From Candidatus Omnitrophota bacterium (GTDB lineage: Bacteria; Omnitrophota; Gorgyraeia; Tantalellales; Tantalellaceae), in the NCBI GenBank assembly GCA_013204685.1, contig JABMSC010000228.1, forward strand, positions 1-5,722: a stretch of 5,722 nt of DNA, written 5' to 3'. Made by a program: the position numbers and the translations under genes. Below, piece by piece: positions 5,098 to 5,722 of the stretch (position 1 is its first letter; each line of letters begins with the position of its first letter). The notes under the pieces were generated by a model. That model saw only the letters and a list, made by a program, of their open reading frames with translations, ran no database searches and was not told the origin of the DNA.

Positions 5098-5722
5098 TCA
5101 ACTGATGTATCTTTCCAAATACCTGTAATCCCTTGTGAGTTTTCTGTTCTGGGTTATAACAGAACGTCTTATTTCGGACGGGATATTAGGATGTGTTGTC
5201 ACATTTTTATCCCCATTAACCGTTAACTGATATATATAGTCACGTATTACCTTGCTGAAATACTCAGAAGACTCCACCGGCATTTCACAGGGCAGATTAT
5301 CCACAGCAAGAACCGTGACCCCTTTTGCTTTGTAACCGTCTATATGTTCGTTCTTTTTCGGATCATAAGTATAAACCGGCTCTTCCGGGGAAGTTACCCT
5401 ATGGTTCATCTCAATCGAACCGTCGATATCACATGAAATGTCCCCTATAAATTCTAGCTTGAAATGCTTTTTCTGATAAGCTCTTCTGATCATTGACTTC
5501 GGAACAAGCTTTGGAAATCGTTTATCCCAATACCCTGCATTGATCAATATATTGAGACTGGGCAAATATTCACCCATATTAGACCGGTAATCAGATGGAT
5601 CGTTCTTATACTCTTCGGGGTTAAAGCCCTTCTTCTTTTTATTTGTAACCTTTTCTTCCTGAAGAAAGACGATCTTGTAAACATCATTATTGGCAAAATT
5701 CCGGTTCCGCGCTATACCGTAC
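5098..5722 (-). CDS. Lysine-ketoglutarate reductase (LKR)-like protein, 5' part cut off by the window edge
   Basis: The frame is open to the right edge and shows the last 207 residues. An internal Met at 5577 is not the start, because the frame continues upstream with family-like sequence. Visible pieces match the LKR half of the AASS/LKR-SDH enzymes: DVYKIVFLQEE, then EYLPSLNILINAGYWD (51-66), FIGDISCDIDGSIE (92-105), the EEPVYTYDP loop, VLAVDNLPCEMP (137-148) and the C-terminal helix ending in RRSVITQNRKL...YRYLERYI. Known members join lysine and 2-oxoglutarate to saccharopine using NADPH; the fold is that of alanine dehydrogenase/transhydrogenase. The stop falls where the LKR domain ends in the fused enzymes, so no saccharopine dehydrogenase half is attached, and the next gene is an ATP-grasp protein rather than one. 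The N-terminal half, with much of the substrate and cofactor sites, lies outside the window, so the actual substrate cannot be judged. Confidence 0.85.
   Translation of the reverse strand, partial: YGIARNRNFANNDVYKIVFLQEEKVTNKKKKGFNPEEYKNDPSDYRSNMGEYLPSLNILINAGYWDKRFPKLVPKSMIRRAYQKKHFKLEFIGDISCDIDGSIEMNHRVTSPEEPVYTYDPKKNEHIDGYKAKGVTVLAVDNLPCEMPVESSEYFSKVIRDYIYQLTVNGDKNVTTHPNIPSEIRRSVITQNRKLTRDYRYLERYIS

Noticed and set aside
5098..5577. A complete 159-residue protein starting at the Met at 5577
   Set aside because: The frame stays open for 48 more codons to the right edge, and those residues also match the LKR family, so the Met is internal.
1..5722. tRNA genes, CRISPR arrays, insertion sequences, phage genes
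   Set aside because: The spacers are all under about 125 bases and hold no cloverleaf, no regular repeat array and no transposase or integrase frame.

Overview
The window looks like a piece of bacterial chromosome with moderate, slightly AT-rich composition. Genes are packed tightly, spacers are short, and no mobile element, tRNA, rRNA or CRISPR array is visible. Most genes give recognisable families: an alpha/beta hydrolase, OsmC, a family 2 glycosyltransferase, an MscS channel, a class II aldolase, an ATP-grasp protein and a lysine-ketoglutarate reductase-like protein. The organism is probably a Gram-negative-type bacterium. An uncultured lineage such as Omnitrophota, or a deltaproteobacterial-type relative, would fit the gene styles, but that is an impression and not something the sequence proves.

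Layout, left to right. (1) Positions 1-852, minus strand: an OsmC/Ohr-like protein gene followed 15 nt later by a membrane-anchored alpha/beta hydrolase gene that runs off the left edge; this is a small operon. (2) Positions 853-974: a divergent regulatory spacer holding a 35-bp near-perfect palindrome, a candidate osmC -10 box, and a TATAAT box placed so close to the next ATG that the transcript would be leaderless. (3) Positions 975-1811, plus strand: a family 2 glycosyltransferase gene that meets the next gene tail to tail with one base between them. (4) Positions 1813-3882, minus strand: a class II fructose-bisphosphate aldolase gene and, 21 nt downstream, an MscS-type mechanosensitive channel gene. 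They are probably read from a good sigma70-type promoter at 3943-3971. (5) Positions 4005-5722, minus strand: the C-terminal part of a lysine-ketoglutarate reductase-like protein, running in from the right edge, followed after 4 nt by a 362-residue ATP-grasp protein.

Most genes are housekeeping or stress genes of known type. The part most likely to hold undescribed biology is the tightly coupled pair at the right end. A reductase-like protein that ends at the LKR domain boundary, with no saccharopine dehydrogenase half fused to it, sits directly ahead of an ATP-grasp enzyme with an unusual metal-site signature (DVN-x-FPGF). The pair could make and then ligate or phosphorylate a modified amino acid, but this is inference. 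The palindrome in the divergent spacer is the second item worth checking, as an operator or as a dispersed repeat.
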